In this document: positions 1 to 9,229 of the stretch, piece after piece
Position numbering within the stretch: position 1 is the first letter of the stretch
How the letters are laid out: every line of letters starts with the position of its first letter
Notes under the pieces: generated by a model
Seen by the model: the letters and a program-made list of their open reading frames with translations, nothing else
What the model was told of the DNA's origin: nothing
The model's database searches: none
Translations under genes and position numbers: made by a program
Source of the DNA: DATFDN01 sp963818725
GTDB lineage: Bacteria; Pseudomonadota; Alphaproteobacteria; Acetobacterales; Acetobacteraceae
DNA length: 64,000 nucleotides
NCBI GenBank assembly: GCA_963818725.1
Contig: CAWFTU010000012.1
Location: forward strand, 1-64,000
Direction: 5' to 3'

Positions 1-306
1 CGCCGTGGATCGGCAAGCCGCCGGAGTCGAGCAGCAGCAATGGTGAGGAGCGCTCGAGCGTGACCTTGTGACCTCCTGCCCTATAACCGAATCCCGCGAG
101 CCGGTTGGCCCAGGGATGTAGAACGGGATTCCCATGAACCTGCGCGCCCTGACGTATCCGGCCGGCCCTGCGCCTTGCCACAAGAACTCCTGGTCGCGGT
201 GGATGAGAGATGCCCCGAGCATCCCGCCGCCGACGAGCCAGCCCGCGTGCAGGTCCGCGTCCTCGTCGTGGAGCACGCAGGCCTGCACGCCTTCCAGCTC
301 AGTCAT
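1..306 (-). CDS. aldose 1-epimerase, N-terminal part, runs off the window
   Basis: The minus strand encodes about 102 residues that read like the start of a galactose mutarotase: MTELEGVQACVL near the N terminus, then GWLVGGGMLGASL, and the diagnostic HPWANRLAGFGY segment. These enzymes interconvert alpha and beta anomers of aldoses in the cytoplasm. The catalytic His and Glu would lie beyond the window edge. The same frame continues upstream of the chosen ATG as DDGRYRTE, which also looks like family sequence. However, the upstream ATG at 329, overlapping the cyclase stop as TGATG, is one base out of phase, so a small indel near 310-325 is likely. The gene follows the cyclase closely and was probably co-transcribed with it. 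Family assignment is fairly secure; the start is not. Confidence 0.7.
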   Translation of the reverse strand, partial: MTELEGVQACVLHDEDADLHAGWLVGGGMLGASLIHRDQEFLWQGAGPAGYVRARRFMGIPFYIPGPTGSRDSVIGQEVTRSRSSAPHHCCCSTPAACRSTA

Positions 307-328
307 CTCGGTGCGATAGCGCCCGTCA

Positions 329-1308
329 TCAAAACACCGCCACGGGATTGACCGGCGACCCCGTGCCCCCGGTGATCCGAAGCGGTACGGCGACGAAGAA
401 GAACTCCCAGCGCCGCTGGCGCTCGCATTCCTCACGGAGGTCCTCGAGCTGGAGGTAGTCGAGGAGGTGGATCCCCATGGCCGTGATCGCGAGCACATGG
501 ATCGGGAAGCTGACACCCTCGGTGGTGCTCGGGGCAGTGTCGCTGTTCCCGTCCGAGCCAAGTGCCGCGACTCCGCGTTCGGCGAGGAACCGCATCGCCG
601 TCGGATGCAGCCCGGCCTTGGCCTCAGGGGTGTTCCACGGACCCAGTTCGGTCAGCCGACGTGCGTGGCCCGTGCGCACCAGCAGGACGTCCCCCTCGCG
701 CACTACGGCGCGCTGTCCGCGCTCCGCGGCCTCGAGGTCTTCCCGAAAAACGTGTTCACCGGGCTCGAGCCAATGAACGCGCGCGCGCGGGGAACGTCGA
801 GCAGGACGCCGCGTCCGATCAATCCGTTGTTGAGCACCTCGACGGTGTTCTTCTGAGCGCCGTGGGGCGTGACGACGTCCTCGGGCCGGCCGTTGTAGAG
901 CGAGCCTTCGTAGCCGACGTGACACAGCGCGTCGAGATGCGTATGCCCGTCGTTGTGGTAATCGAGGCCCACGTAGTCCTTGATGAAATGCACTGGTTCG
1001 CCGCTGGCGGCACTGCGGCCGAGCAACGTCATGTGGTGATTGGCAGGAACCGGGTTATCGCTCGCCGCGTGAGTGTTCAGCGGCAGGCTCAGGCTCACGC
1101 TTACTCCATCGCTGACGAGCCGTGCACCCGCAGTGACCCGCGCTGGCGTCAAGAAGTGAAGCGCTCCGCGCTCGTCGTCTGCGCCCCAGCGGTCCCAGTT
1201 GGAGAGCTCATCAAACAGCGAATTGAACTCCGCCGCGGTCACGTTCGGATCCGCAGCGTCATAGCCCTGCCGTCGGCGGCTCTCGCCCGTCGATGACGGC
1301 GATGACAT
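329..1308 (-). CDS. cyclase family protein (kynurenine formamidase-like), frameshifted
   Basis: Two overlapping minus-strand frames make up one metal-dependent cyclase/amidohydrolase. The N-terminal frame has NSLFDELSNWDRWG and the metal-binding segment YHNDGHTHLDALCH. The second frame continues with GDVLLVRTGHARRL, then GVAALGSDGNSDTAPS and ends PVNPVAVF. The reading frame changes at about 780-790, inside a run of alternating GC dinucleotides, where one base appears to be missing. With that repaired the protein would be about 326 residues, a normal length. Members hydrolyse cyclic amides or formamides in the cytoplasm; the substrate cannot be told here. The GC-repeat location favours a sequencing error over true gene decay. 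Confidence 0.75.
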
Positions 1309-1610
1309 TTTCTGCGACCACGACGACGTGAAGCTTCGTCATCGACGAGCAGCCTAGCTCCGAAGGCGCACCACGCATTCACCCAAAAAGGATCATGAGA
1401 GGGGAAACGACGCACCCCGCGAGTCGAGTCCAGCTCCCTCGGCCCGAGGCGAAGAGCCACCTATGGCAGTCGCCAGGGGAGCGTCCGCGCCATCGAAAGG
1501 GCTGAAGCCGCCCATCTCACCCACATCGGGTGATGCCGCTCGGAGCTCCCGCGGGGAGCATCGTCATCAGCTGAACGCCACTGCCTCTAGGGGGCGTCTA
1601 TGAGCATTGC
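1309..1610. other. gap without a convincing gene
   Basis: About 300 bases separate the cyclase start from the zwf remnant. Only short, low-quality frames are present and none looks like a known family. It probably holds the promoter of the minus-strand cyclase, but I could not pick out clear boxes. Confidence 0.4.
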
Positions 1611-1835
1611 AGTTGGGACCCGTCCGCGTACGATGGCCGAGACTCGTTGGTCGGCGATAGCGGGCGCGTCCCGCGGCGGGACGTCGTTGAGGAGGAGTGC
1701 TGGCGGGTGATGCAGCCATTGCTCGATCACCCAGCGCCAGTACACAGCTTTGACAAAGGATCATGGGGTCCGGAAGCCGCCGAGGACATCCTCGCAGGCT
1801 ACGGACCGCGGCATCAACCGTGGGTGAGGTCATGA
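1611..1835 (+). pseudogene. zwf: glucose-6-phosphate dehydrogenase C-terminal remnant
   Basis: The plus strand encodes roughly the last 70 residues of a Zwf-type glucose-6-phosphate dehydrogenase. The clear segments are RRDVVEEECWRVMQPLL, then HSFDKGSWGPEAAEDIL and a final RHQPWVRS. The rest of the enzyme, including the NADP and substrate sites, is absent upstream, so this is a truncated tail. Its stop overlaps the start of the GH15 gene as ATGA, which shows that the two genes were once translationally coupled. Coupling with a GH15 enzyme points to shared carbon storage or trehalose metabolism. Loss of the 5' part may reflect deletion or misassembly. Confidence 0.65.
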
Positions 1836-3787
1836 GCACAACAGCTAGCAAGCGCATTTCCAGGAAGTCTCCGGACGGCAAGGCTCCAGCCGCGAGTGCC
1901 AAGCGTCGGCCCGCTAAGGCGCCGCAGAGCGCCGCGGCTCCCTCGCCGTTCACGCCGATCGCGGAGTATGGATTCCTCTCGGATTGTCATACCGGTGCAT
2001 TGGTCGCTCCGGACGGGACGATCGACTGGCTGTGCGTTCCTCGGTTTGACTCGCCCAGCGTGTTCGGATCGCTGCTGGATCGCGGGGCCGGCGCATTTCG
2101 TCTTGCCCCGTTTGGAATGAACGTGCCTGCCGGGCACGCATATGAGCCCGGCACGAACACGCTGCTGACGTCGTGGAAGGCGCCCATGGGCTGGGCGACG
2201 GTCCGTGAGGCGCTGATCATGGGGCCGCGCCGCGGCGAGGACGAGATCACGCCTCACACCCGGCCTCCGGCGGACGAGGACGCCGAGCACATGCTGGTAC
2301 GCACGATCTTCTGCCCGGAAGGAAGCGTGGAGATCGAACTCGTCTGCGAACCGGTCTTCGACTATGGGCGGGTTTCCGCCGAGTGGTCGGTGTCGGACGA
2401 TAGGCATCGCGCGCAAGCGACCGGTGCCGGGCAGACGCTTGTGCTTCAGACCGACATGCTGATCGGGATCGAGGCGGGCCAGGCTCGCGCCAGGCACGTG
2501 CTCCAGGAGGGCGAGGTCCTCTATTGCGCGCTGTCCTGGGATGACGGGGTGCCCGTACCGACCGACTTCGAGGAAGCCAGCGCGCGGCTCAACGCCACTA
2601 CCCGCTTCTGGCGGCACTGGTTCGCTCGAGCCCGGATTCCCGATCACGAGCTGCGGCCGCTGATACAGCGCTCCGCGCTGGCGATCAAGGGCCTCACCTA
2701 TATGCCCACCGGGGCAACTGTCGCGGCGCTTACCACCTCGCTGCCGGAGGCTCCGGGAGGGGAGCGCAACTGGGACTACCGCTTCACTTGGATCCGGGAC
2801 TCGACCTTCACGCTGCAGGCTCTGCACTATCTGGACCTCGACTGGGAGGCCAACGAGTTCATGCAGTTCATCGCCGACCTCGAGTTGGACGAGGACGGCG
2901 CGCTCCAGATCATGTACGGGATCGACGGCCGCCGTGATCTCACGGAGACGCTGCGCGAGGACCTGAGCGGCTACGCCGGGGCCAGGCCGGTGCGGGTCGG
3001 CAACGGCGCATTCGACCAGCGCCAGAACGACGTGTTCGGCGCGGCGCTCGATTCGATCCTGCTCCACACCCGGCGCAGCCAGCGGCTGCCGAGGCGGCTG
3101 TGGCCGCTGGTCAAGTCTCAGGCTGAGTGTGCGAAGGAGGTCTGGCGCACTCCCGACCAGGGGATCTGGGAGGCGCGGGGCAAGCCGCAGCATTACGTCT
3201 CTTCCAAGCTCATGTGCTGGGTGGCGATGGACCGTGCGTCGGAGTTGGCCGACATCCGCGGCGATCGCGATCTCGCCGCCAGCTGGGCCGAGACGGCGGC
3301 CGAAATCAAGGCCGATGTGCTCGAGCACGGCGTCGACAAGCGCGGAGTGCTGTGCCAGCACTACGCAACGGACTCGCTCGACGCCTCGACGCTGCTGGCC
3401 GCGATCTTCGGCTTCCTGCCAGGTAACGACAAAGTCCTGCGCGCGAGCGTCCTCGCCATCGCCGACGAGCTGACCGAGAACGGCTACGTCCTGCGCTACA
3501 AGACCGGCGAGACCGACGACGGCCTGTCGGGCAAGGAGGGCACGTTCATCATCTGCTCGTTCTGGCTGGTGTCGGCGCTGGCCATCATCGGCGAGATGCA
3601 GCAAGCCCGAGACCTGATGGAGCGGCTGGTAAAGATCGCCTCGCCGCTGGGCCTATACGCCGAGGAGTTCGACGCCGACACCGGGCGCCACCTCGGCAAC
3701 TTCCCCCAGGCGTTCTCACACCTCGCGGCGGTGGAGGCCGCCGCGCGAATCGTCCTCGCCGACCGACTCGCGGAGATCACCGGATGA
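1832..3787 (+). CDS. glycoside hydrolase family 15 protein (glucoamylase or trehalase type)
   Basis: A 651-residue protein. After a basic, Ala/Pro-rich N terminus of about 30 residues comes the family opening PIAEYGFLSDCHTGALV and DGTIDWLCVPRFDSPSVF. The (alpha/alpha)6 catalytic domain follows, with NWDYRFTWIRDSTFTLQAL, then DQGIWEARGKPQHYVSSK carrying the catalytic acid Glu, and GLYAEEFD carrying the catalytic base near residue 620. Bacterial members hydrolyse alpha-1,4/1,6-glucans or trehalose; the exact substrate is not decidable here. There is no signal peptide, so it is cytoplasmic. The start at 1832 is set by the ATGA overlap with the zwf tail, and its own stop overlaps the next start as ATGA, so this is one operon with NDH-2. 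Confidence 0.9.
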   Translation: MSTTASKRISRKSPDGKAPAASAKRRPAKAPQSAAAPSPFTPIAEYGFLSDCHTGALVAPDGTIDWLCVPRFDSPSVFGSLLDRGAGAFRLAPFGMNVPAGHAYEPGTNTLLTSWKAPMGWATVREALIMGPRRGEDEITPHTRPPADEDAEHMLVRTIFCPEGSVEIELVCEPVFDYGRVSAEWSVSDDRHRAQATGAGQTLVLQTDMLIGIEAGQARARHVLQEGEVLYCALSWDDGVPVPTDFEEASARLNATTRFWRHWFARARIPDHELRPLIQRSALAIKGLTYMPTGATVAALTTSLPEAPGGERNWDYRFTWIRDSTFTLQALHYLDLDWEANEFMQFIADLELDEDGALQIMYGIDGRRDLTETLREDLSGYAGARPVRVGNGAFDQRQNDVFGAALDSILLHTRRSQRLPRRLWPLVKSQAECAKEVWRTPDQGIWEARGKPQHYVSSKLMCWVAMDRASELADIRGDRDLAASWAETAAEIKADVLEHGVDKRGVLCQHYATDSLDASTLLAAIFGFLPGNDKVLRASVLAIADELTENGYVLRYKTGETDDGLSGKEGTFIICSFWLVSALAIIGEMQQARDLMERLVKIASPLGLYAEEFDADTGRHLGNFPQAFSHLAAVEAAARIVLADRLAEITG

Positions 3788-5184
3788 GCGCAGAGCAGCC
3801 GCCCCGGGAGATCGTCGATGTCGCATAACGGCTCGGCAAAGGATCGCAGGCGGGTAGTATCGTCGGCGGCGGCTTCGGCGGCATGGAGGCGGCGAAGCGC
3901 CTGAAGAAGGCCGACGTCGAGGTGATCGTCGTGGACCGCCACAACCACCTGCTGTTCCAGCCGCTGATCTACCAGGTCGCGGCGGGCGCGCTGTCGAGCG
4001 GGGAGGTCGCGGCGGCACACCGGCACATGCTCAAACGGCAACCGAACGCCACCGTGCTGATGGCGGCGGTCGCCGGCGTCGACGTCCTCCAGCGCCAGGT
4101 CGTGCTGGAGCGTGGCGAACGCCTCGATTACGACAGCCTGATCGTCGCCTGCGGCGGCGAGACTTCGTACTTCGGCCATGAGCACTGGCAGCAGGTGACC
4201 TGTGGACTCAAGACGCTCGCCGACGCGGTCGCCCTTCGAGACCGGATCTTCGGCGCCTTCGAGGAGGCCGAGCGCGCGAGCGACGCTCCCGCGCGCGACG
4301 AGTGGCTAACGTTCGTCGTCGTAGGCGGCGGACCGACCGGCGTCGAGATCTCAGGTCAGCTTGCGATCCTCGCCCGCCACACGATGAAGCGCGACTTCAG
4401 GCGGATCGACGCGCGGGCGGCAAGAGTGATCCTGCTCGATGCAGGCGATCGCGTGGTCGCCGCGTTCAGCGAGCCGACCTCCGCGAGGGCAGCAAAGGAG
4501 CTGGGGGACCTCGGCGTCACAGTGCGCGAGCACGCGATGGTAACTGGGATCGATCGGCACGGAGTCACGGTCAAGCTCGGCGACAAGACCGAGCGGATAA
4601 ACACCCGCACCGTGGTGTGGGCGGCCGGAGTTCGCATCGCAGGCATCGCCGAGGTAGTCGCCCGCGCAGCCGGAGCCAACACAGACCGCGGCGGGCGCGT
4701 GGAAGTGAACCCCGACCTGACCCTGCCCGGCCACCCCGAGATCTCGGTGATCGGGGACGCGGCCAAGCTCGACGGTCCGGATGGGAAGCCGCTCCCGGGC
4801 TTGGCAACCGTGGCGATCCAGCAGGCGCGGCACGTGGCGAAGGCGATCAGCAACGGAGAGCCCGGCGCCTCGCAGCCGTTCAAGTACTTCGACAAGGGTG
4901 CGCTGGCCGTAGTTGGCCGCGGCAGAGCGGTGTGCGAGGTCAGAGGTCACCGGCTCCACGGACTGACGGCGTTCGTCATGTACATGTCGGTGCACCTCTT
5001 CTACTTGGGGGGCGTCGGTGGCCGCCGCCTAAGCGCGGGAATCAATGCCCTCCAGTCGCTGTTGGGTGCCCGGCAGAACCGGGTGATTCATGACGAGCTC
5101 ACGACTCCGGCACCCACGCCAGCTTCGTCCCACAGCGTCGAGAAGCCGACCCCGGCGGACAGCCCAGCCGCAATCAGACGCTAG
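3784..5184 (+). CDS. ndh: type II NADH dehydrogenase (NDH-2), in-frame stop near the N terminus
   Basis: A non-proton-pumping NADH:quinone oxidoreductase on the inner face of the membrane. The FAD-binding loop VGGGFGGMEAAKRL is followed by HLLFQPLIYQVAAG, the NADH-binding loop VVVGGGPTGVEISGQL, the second FAD motif ISVIGDAAKLDG, and a C-terminal part that includes HLFYLGGVGGRRLSAG. The ATG at 3784 overlaps the GH15 stop and starts MSAEQPPREIVDVA, but an in-frame TAA follows at 3826-3828. The same frame then resumes 13 codons ahead of the FAD loop. Either a small insertion carries the stop or the base calls are wrong. The next Met, at 3883, lies inside the FAD motif and cannot be the true start. 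Confidence 0.8.
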
Positions 5185-5296
5185 CGGGGGCACCGACGAT
5201 GGCCAACGACCCAGCGCGCTGGCAGCTCGCCACCACCAGCATCTACCACTTTGGCGCGACGGGAAGCAGCGCGACCTTGCCACCGGCTGGGTAGCC

Positions 5297-6976
5297 ATGC
5301 GGGCCCTCGACTCGCGCCTGCTCCGTCGTACGAGCTCTGCCCGTCCGCTCCTGGCGATCGACGTGGTGCTCGGCGTCGGAGCCGGGTTAGCCGTCTTACT
5401 CCAGGCCACCTTCCTGGCACGGATCGTCGCGCGGGCATTCGAGGGCACCCCGGTTGGCGCTCTGAGAATTGATTTCGCGCTGCTAGTCGCGGCGTTCGTC
5501 GCGCGTGCCGTGTGCGCGTGGGGGATGGAGGTGTCAGGGCGCCGGGCGGCGTGGAGTGTCCTGTCCGAGCTCCGGATGTCCCTGGCCGAGAAGCGCTTGC
5601 GCTCACAGCCCACGTCGCTGGACGGCACCGAGTCCGGCGAGATCGCGACCGTCGCCGTCCAGGGGGTCGACGCGCTCGAGGGTTATTTCGCGCGGTACCT
5701 GCCTCAGGCCGTACTGGCCTCCGTGGTCCCACTACTGGTCATCGCCTGGGTCGCGGTGTTTGACGTCGAGGCCGCCGTGATCATGGCGCTCACGTTGCCG
5801 CTGGTGCCGGTGTTCATGTGGTTGATTGGCCGCTACACCGAGCATCGGACGCGGGAGCGGTGGGAGGCGCTGCGACAGCTCTCGACGCATTTCTTGGATG
5901 TAGTTCGCGGTCTGCCCACGCTGCGGGCGTTCGGACGAGGTCGTCAGGCGCTGAGCAACATTTCCGAGGTTGGGGAGCGTTATCGGTCCACAACGATGGG
6001 GACCCTTCGCGTCAGCTTTCTGTCGGGATCCGTGCTCGAGCTGGCGGCGACGTTGGGGGTTGCCCTCGTCGCGGTCGCAACGGGTCTGCGGCTGGTGGCC
6101 GGCAGCCTGGGGCTGCAGGCCGGGTTGACGGTGCTGGTGCTGGCGCCGGAGCTGTACCTGCCTTTTCGGCGGCTGGGCGCCGAATACCACGCGAGCGCCG
6201 ACGGCTTAGCCGTCGCGGAACGGATGCTCGCGCTGCTTGACGCTCCGGTGACCGCGTACGCGGGAAGGGGCCGCTCCCCGCCCAACCCCTCCCGGGCGCC
6301 GGTTCGTTTCGAGAGTGTTTGCTTCGCCTATCCCAACCGGGAAGGTCGGGTGCTCGATCGACTGTGCATGCAGCTCCTCCCCGGCGAGACGCTCGCATTA
6401 GTCGGGGAAAGCGGCGCCGGCAAGAGCACCGTCGGCAGTCTGCTGCTCGGTTTGAACGAGCCCACCGCAGGTCGGATATCGGTCGGGGGCGTGGATCTCG
6501 CCGAGTGCAACCGGCGGGCATGGCGGGCGCTCATCGCCTGGGTGCCCCAGCACCCGACCCTGTTCCGCGGGACGGTGGAGGAGAACATCCGCTTGGGCGA
6601 CCCGAATGCGTCTGAGCAGCGAGTGCTCGAGGCTGCTGCCCTGGCCGGTGCGGACGGCTTTATCCGTGCGCTGCCGGGCGGCTACAAAAACCAGATTGGA
6701 GACGGGGGACATTCGCTGTCGCCGGGGGAAGGGAGGCGAATCTGCCTGGCCCGCGCCTTTTTGAGGGACGCGCCGCTGGTGCTTCTGGACGAGCCCACCG
6801 CTGACTTAGATCCAGACAGCGTCGAGATCATCTCTCAAGCGGTGAATCGCCTACAGGCCGGACGCACGATGCTCGTAATTGCCCATCGTCCGGAGCTCGT
6901 AAGGCAGGCCGACCGCCTCGTTCACCTCGTGCATGGAACCGCCATGCCGGCACAGCAATCCAGAAGGGCTGCATGA
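5297..6976 (+). CDS. cydD: CydD subunit of the CydDC thiol-exporting ABC transporter
   Basis: A 559-residue half-transporter with an N-terminal membrane domain of about six helices and a C-terminal ATPase. Visible motifs are Walker A GESGAGKST, a diverged signature SLSPGEGRRICLARAFL in place of LSGGQ, and Walker B LVLLDEPTADLD followed by the switch His in VIAHR. CydDC exports cysteine and glutathione and is needed for assembly of cytochrome bd oxidase. I chose the ATG at 5297 (MRALDSRLLRR) because the frame upstream is low-complexity basic sequence overlapping the NDH-2 tail. The stop overlaps cydC by four bases. No cydAB genes are in view. An NDH-2 neighbour fits a respiratory operon. Confidence 0.88.
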   Translation: MRALDSRLLRRTSSARPLLAIDVVLGVGAGLAVLLQATFLARIVARAFEGTPVGALRIDFALLVAAFVARAVCAWGMEVSGRRAAWSVLSELRMSLAEKRLRSQPTSLDGTESGEIATVAVQGVDALEGYFARYLPQAVLASVVPLLVIAWVAVFDVEAAVIMALTLPLVPVFMWLIGRYTEHRTRERWEALRQLSTHFLDVVRGLPTLRAFGRGRQALSNISEVGERYRSTTMGTLRVSFLSGSVLELAATLGVALVAVATGLRLVAGSLGLQAGLTVLVLAPELYLPFRRLGAEYHASADGLAVAERMLALLDAPVTAYAGRGRSPPNPSRAPVRFESVCFAYPNREGRVLDRLCMQLLPGETLALVGESGAGKSTVGSLLLGLNEPTAGRISVGGVDLAECNRRAWRALIAWVPQHPTLFRGTVEENIRLGDPNASEQRVLEAAALAGADGFIRALPGGYKNQIGDGGHSLSPGEGRRICLARAFLRDAPLVLLDEPTADLDPDSVEIISQAVNRLQAGRTMLVIAHRPELVRQADRLVHLVHGTAMPAQQSRRAA

Positions 6977-8661
6977 ACGTGACGCTGCCTGCGCTGCTGC
7001 GACTGGCAAGCGTGTCGCGTCCGCGGTTGGCACTCGCCGCGGTCCTCGGTGCGCTGACCGTCCTCTTCGGCGTGGGACTGATGGCGACGGCTGGTTACCT
7101 GATCTCACGGGCGGCCGAGCGGCCGGCTGTTCTCTCGTTGATGGTGGCGATCGTCGCGGTGCGGTTCTTCGGGCTCGGCAGGCCCACTATGAGGTATCTC
7201 GAGCGGCTCTCTTCTCACGATCTCGCCCTACGCACGTTGGGTCGGGTCCGGACGCGCTTCTATGAGCGCATCGAGCCCCTCGCGCCTGGCCAACTTGCCT
7301 CCTACAGGAACGGCGACCTGCTCTCACGGATGGTCGCGGACGTCGATGCGCTGCAGGGCATCTACCTTCGAGGCCTCGGGCCCGCGGCGGTGGCGCTCCT
7401 TGCAGGCGCCGTGTCGGTGGGAGCCGCCGCCGCCTTCCTTCCCGCCGCAGCCTTTGTCCTGGGAGCCGGCCTCCTGGTAGGTGGCCTGCTGGTTCCGGCG
7501 TTCGGCGGCTTCGTCGCTCGCCGGGCCGGCCGCCGGCAGGCCGCGGCACGAGGTGAGCTCTCAGCAGAGTTTGTGGAGTTGGTCGGCGGTGCGCCGGAGA
7601 TCGTCGCGTTCGGCGCTGAGGGCGGCACATTGGCCCGCATCGGCGCTGCCGACAGGACGCTCGTCTCCCTGGCTCGACGCGACGCGCTCGCTGCGGGGGC
7701 CGCCGAGGGACTTGGGCTGATCGTGACTGGTCTGACCATTGCGGGTGTCCTGGCGGTCGCGGTCGGCGCGCTGCACGAGGGGCGACTTGACCGCGTGCTG
7801 CTCGCGTTGCTGGGGCTCCTCGCGCTGGCGTCTTTTGAGGCCGTCACACCGTTGGCCGCAGCCGCTCGCGAGCTCTCATCCACGGTCGCGGCGGGCCGTC
7901 GGATCCTGGAGCTGACCGACAGTGAAGCCGCTTTACGTGATCGGCCGGAGCCGATTCCGGCGCCTACCTGGCCATTCGCGGTGGCGCTTGAAGGAGTCTC
8001 CGCCCGCTACCCGGGCGAGCCGCGGCGCGCCGTTGACGGCGTCAGCTTGAGGCTTGTGCCCGGCGAGCGGGTGGCGTTGGTTGGGCCGAGCGGCGTTGGC
8101 AAGACCACCATCGCCAACCTACTGCTCCGCTTCCTTGACCCGGAGGAGGGGAGAGTGACGCTCGCGGGACAGGACCTTCGCGACTACAGCCAGGAGGACG
8201 TGAGGCGTGCGATAGCGGTTGCCGGTCAGGACTCGCATCTGTTCACGGCGAGCATCGGTGCCAACGTACGTCTCGCTCGTCCAAGCGCCAGCGAGTGGGA
8301 GATCGAGCAAGCGTTGCGGCGCGCGTGCATCTGGGAGTGGATCTGCCGGCTTCCCCAGGGGCTCGACACGTTGGTTGGCGAGCAAGGACGCGAGCTGTCC
8401 GGCGGTCAGCGGCAGCGCATCGTCCTGGCGCGAGCGTTGCTTAAAGACGCCCCGGTGCTGGTGCTGGACGAGCCGACCGCGCATCTGGATCCGAGCACTG
8501 CCAGCGATCTGATGCGTGACGTGTTCTCCGCCGTCCGCGATCAGACCGTCCTTCTGATCACGCATCGGACCGAAGGACTCGACCTCGTAGACAGGGTGCT
8601 GGCGCTGCAGCGGCCTGACGCGGCCTCGACGAACTCGATCCTTGAGGTGAGCAAGCAATGA
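6973..8661 (+). CDS. cydC: CydC subunit of the CydDC thiol-exporting ABC transporter
   Basis: A 562-residue partner of CydD. The membrane domain opens with LPALLRLASVSRPRLALA and contains LMATAGYLISRAAERPAVL, a typical CydC stretch. The ATPase has Walker A VGPSGVGKTT, a canonical ELSGGQRQRIVLARALL signature and LVLDEPTAHLD. It would pair with CydD in the cytoplasmic membrane to move reductant to the cell exterior. It begins with ATG overlapping the cydD stop (GCATGA) and ends overlapping the start of the small ORF at 8658 in the same way, so the operon is tightly coupled. No frameshift is seen in this gene. Confidence 0.9.
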   Translation: MNVTLPALLRLASVSRPRLALAAVLGALTVLFGVGLMATAGYLISRAAERPAVLSLMVAIVAVRFFGLGRPTMRYLERLSSHDLALRTLGRVRTRFYERIEPLAPGQLASYRNGDLLSRMVADVDALQGIYLRGLGPAAVALLAGAVSVGAAAAFLPAAAFVLGAGLLVGGLLVPAFGGFVARRAGRRQAAARGELSAEFVELVGGAPEIVAFGAEGGTLARIGAADRTLVSLARRDALAAGAAEGLGLIVTGLTIAGVLAVAVGALHEGRLDRVLLALLGLLALASFEAVTPLAAAARELSSTVAAGRRILELTDSEAALRDRPEPIPAPTWPFAVALEGVSARYPGEPRRAVDGVSLRLVPGERVALVGPSGVGKTTIANLLLRFLDPEEGRVTLAGQDLRDYSQEDVRRAIAVAGQDSHLFTASIGANVRLARPSASEWEIEQALRRACIWEWICRLPQGLDTLVGEQGRELSGGQRQRIVLARALLKDAPVLVLDEPTAHLDPSTASDLMRDVFSAVRDQTVLLITHRTEGLDLVDRVLALQRPDAASTNSILEVSKQ

Positions 8662-8756
8662 CCGCGCTCTTTGTGATCGGAATCGTTGCCGGGAACTTCG
8701 CGGGCCGGCGGACGGCCCGCGACATGCGTTCACAACCAGATCTGGAGGAAACATGA
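8658..8756 (+). CDS. 32-residue putative small membrane protein between cydC and the next gene
   Basis: This short frame begins at an ATG overlapping the cydC stop and ends at a TGA overlapping the next ATG, so both joints are ATGA. The peptide starts MTALFVIGIVAGNFAGRR, a short hydrophobic stretch with one basic flank, and ends with an acidic tail, QPDLEET. Its last codons contain GGAGG, the ribosome binding site of the gene at 8753. One option is a single-pass small membrane protein acting with the transporter, loosely comparable to CydX in cytochrome bd operons. The other is that it only couples translation. I see no sequence similarity to CydX, so function is open. Confidence 0.5.
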   Translation: MTALFVIGIVAGNFAGRRTARDMRSQPDLEET

Positions 8757-9217
8757 CGCGCTTAACGATCCCCTGGCCGATCCGCGGTGTCCTCGGGGGC
8801 ACCGCCGGAACCGCCACGATGACGCTCGCCTACGAGACTGAGCGACGGTTCCGGCACAACCATCGCGGCCAGCTCGACTATGACGACTCGCTGGTCCCCG
8901 GCAAGATCGTCGCGTCGATCATGCACCTGGGTCGCGTGAGCGACCGCGAGGACGAAGAACTTGGTCTCGCTCTGCGCTGGGGCTACGGGTCGGTCTTCGG
9001 CATCTGGCACGGATTGCTGCACCGCCGGCTCCGCGAACCGTGGGCCAGCGCCATCTTTGGCGGCACCCTGATGAGTGCGACGCTGTCCTTGTTTCCGCTG
9101 CTGGGACGAACGCCGCCGCCTTGGCGTTGGCCGGCCGACGTGATGGCAACGGCGATCGCCACGCATGTCGCGTACGTCGTCGCGGTCGCGACGGTGGACG
9201 ACGCGCTAGGTCATTAG
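8753..9217 (+). CDS. hypothetical integral membrane protein
   Basis: A 154-residue protein with a strong ribosome binding site (GGAGGAAAC) just ahead of ATG 8753. Hydrophobic stretches occur around IRGVLGGTAGTATMTLA, the middle (YGSVFGIWHGLL) and the C-terminal half (ASAIFGGTLMSATLSLF and AIATHVAYVVAVATV), suggesting three or four membrane passes. Between the first two lies a charged loop, ERRFRHNHRGQLDYDDS. I do not recognise the family. It is coupled by overlap to the small ORF and so to cydDC, which suggests a membrane role expressed with the thiol exporter. Confidence 0.65.
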   Translation: MTRLTIPWPIRGVLGGTAGTATMTLAYETERRFRHNHRGQLDYDDSLVPGKIVASIMHLGRVSDREDEELGLALRWGYGSVFGIWHGLLHRRLREPWASAIFGGTLMSATLSLFPLLGRTPPPWRWPADVMATAIATHVAYVVAVATVDDALGH

Positions 9218-9229
9218 GAGGCGGGCCTG

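Noticed and set aside
1814..3604. A 596-codon minus-strand frame opposite the GH15 gene
   Set aside because: It is a GC-rich antisense shadow; its residues are Arg/Pro-rich noise while the plus strand carries clear GH15 motifs.
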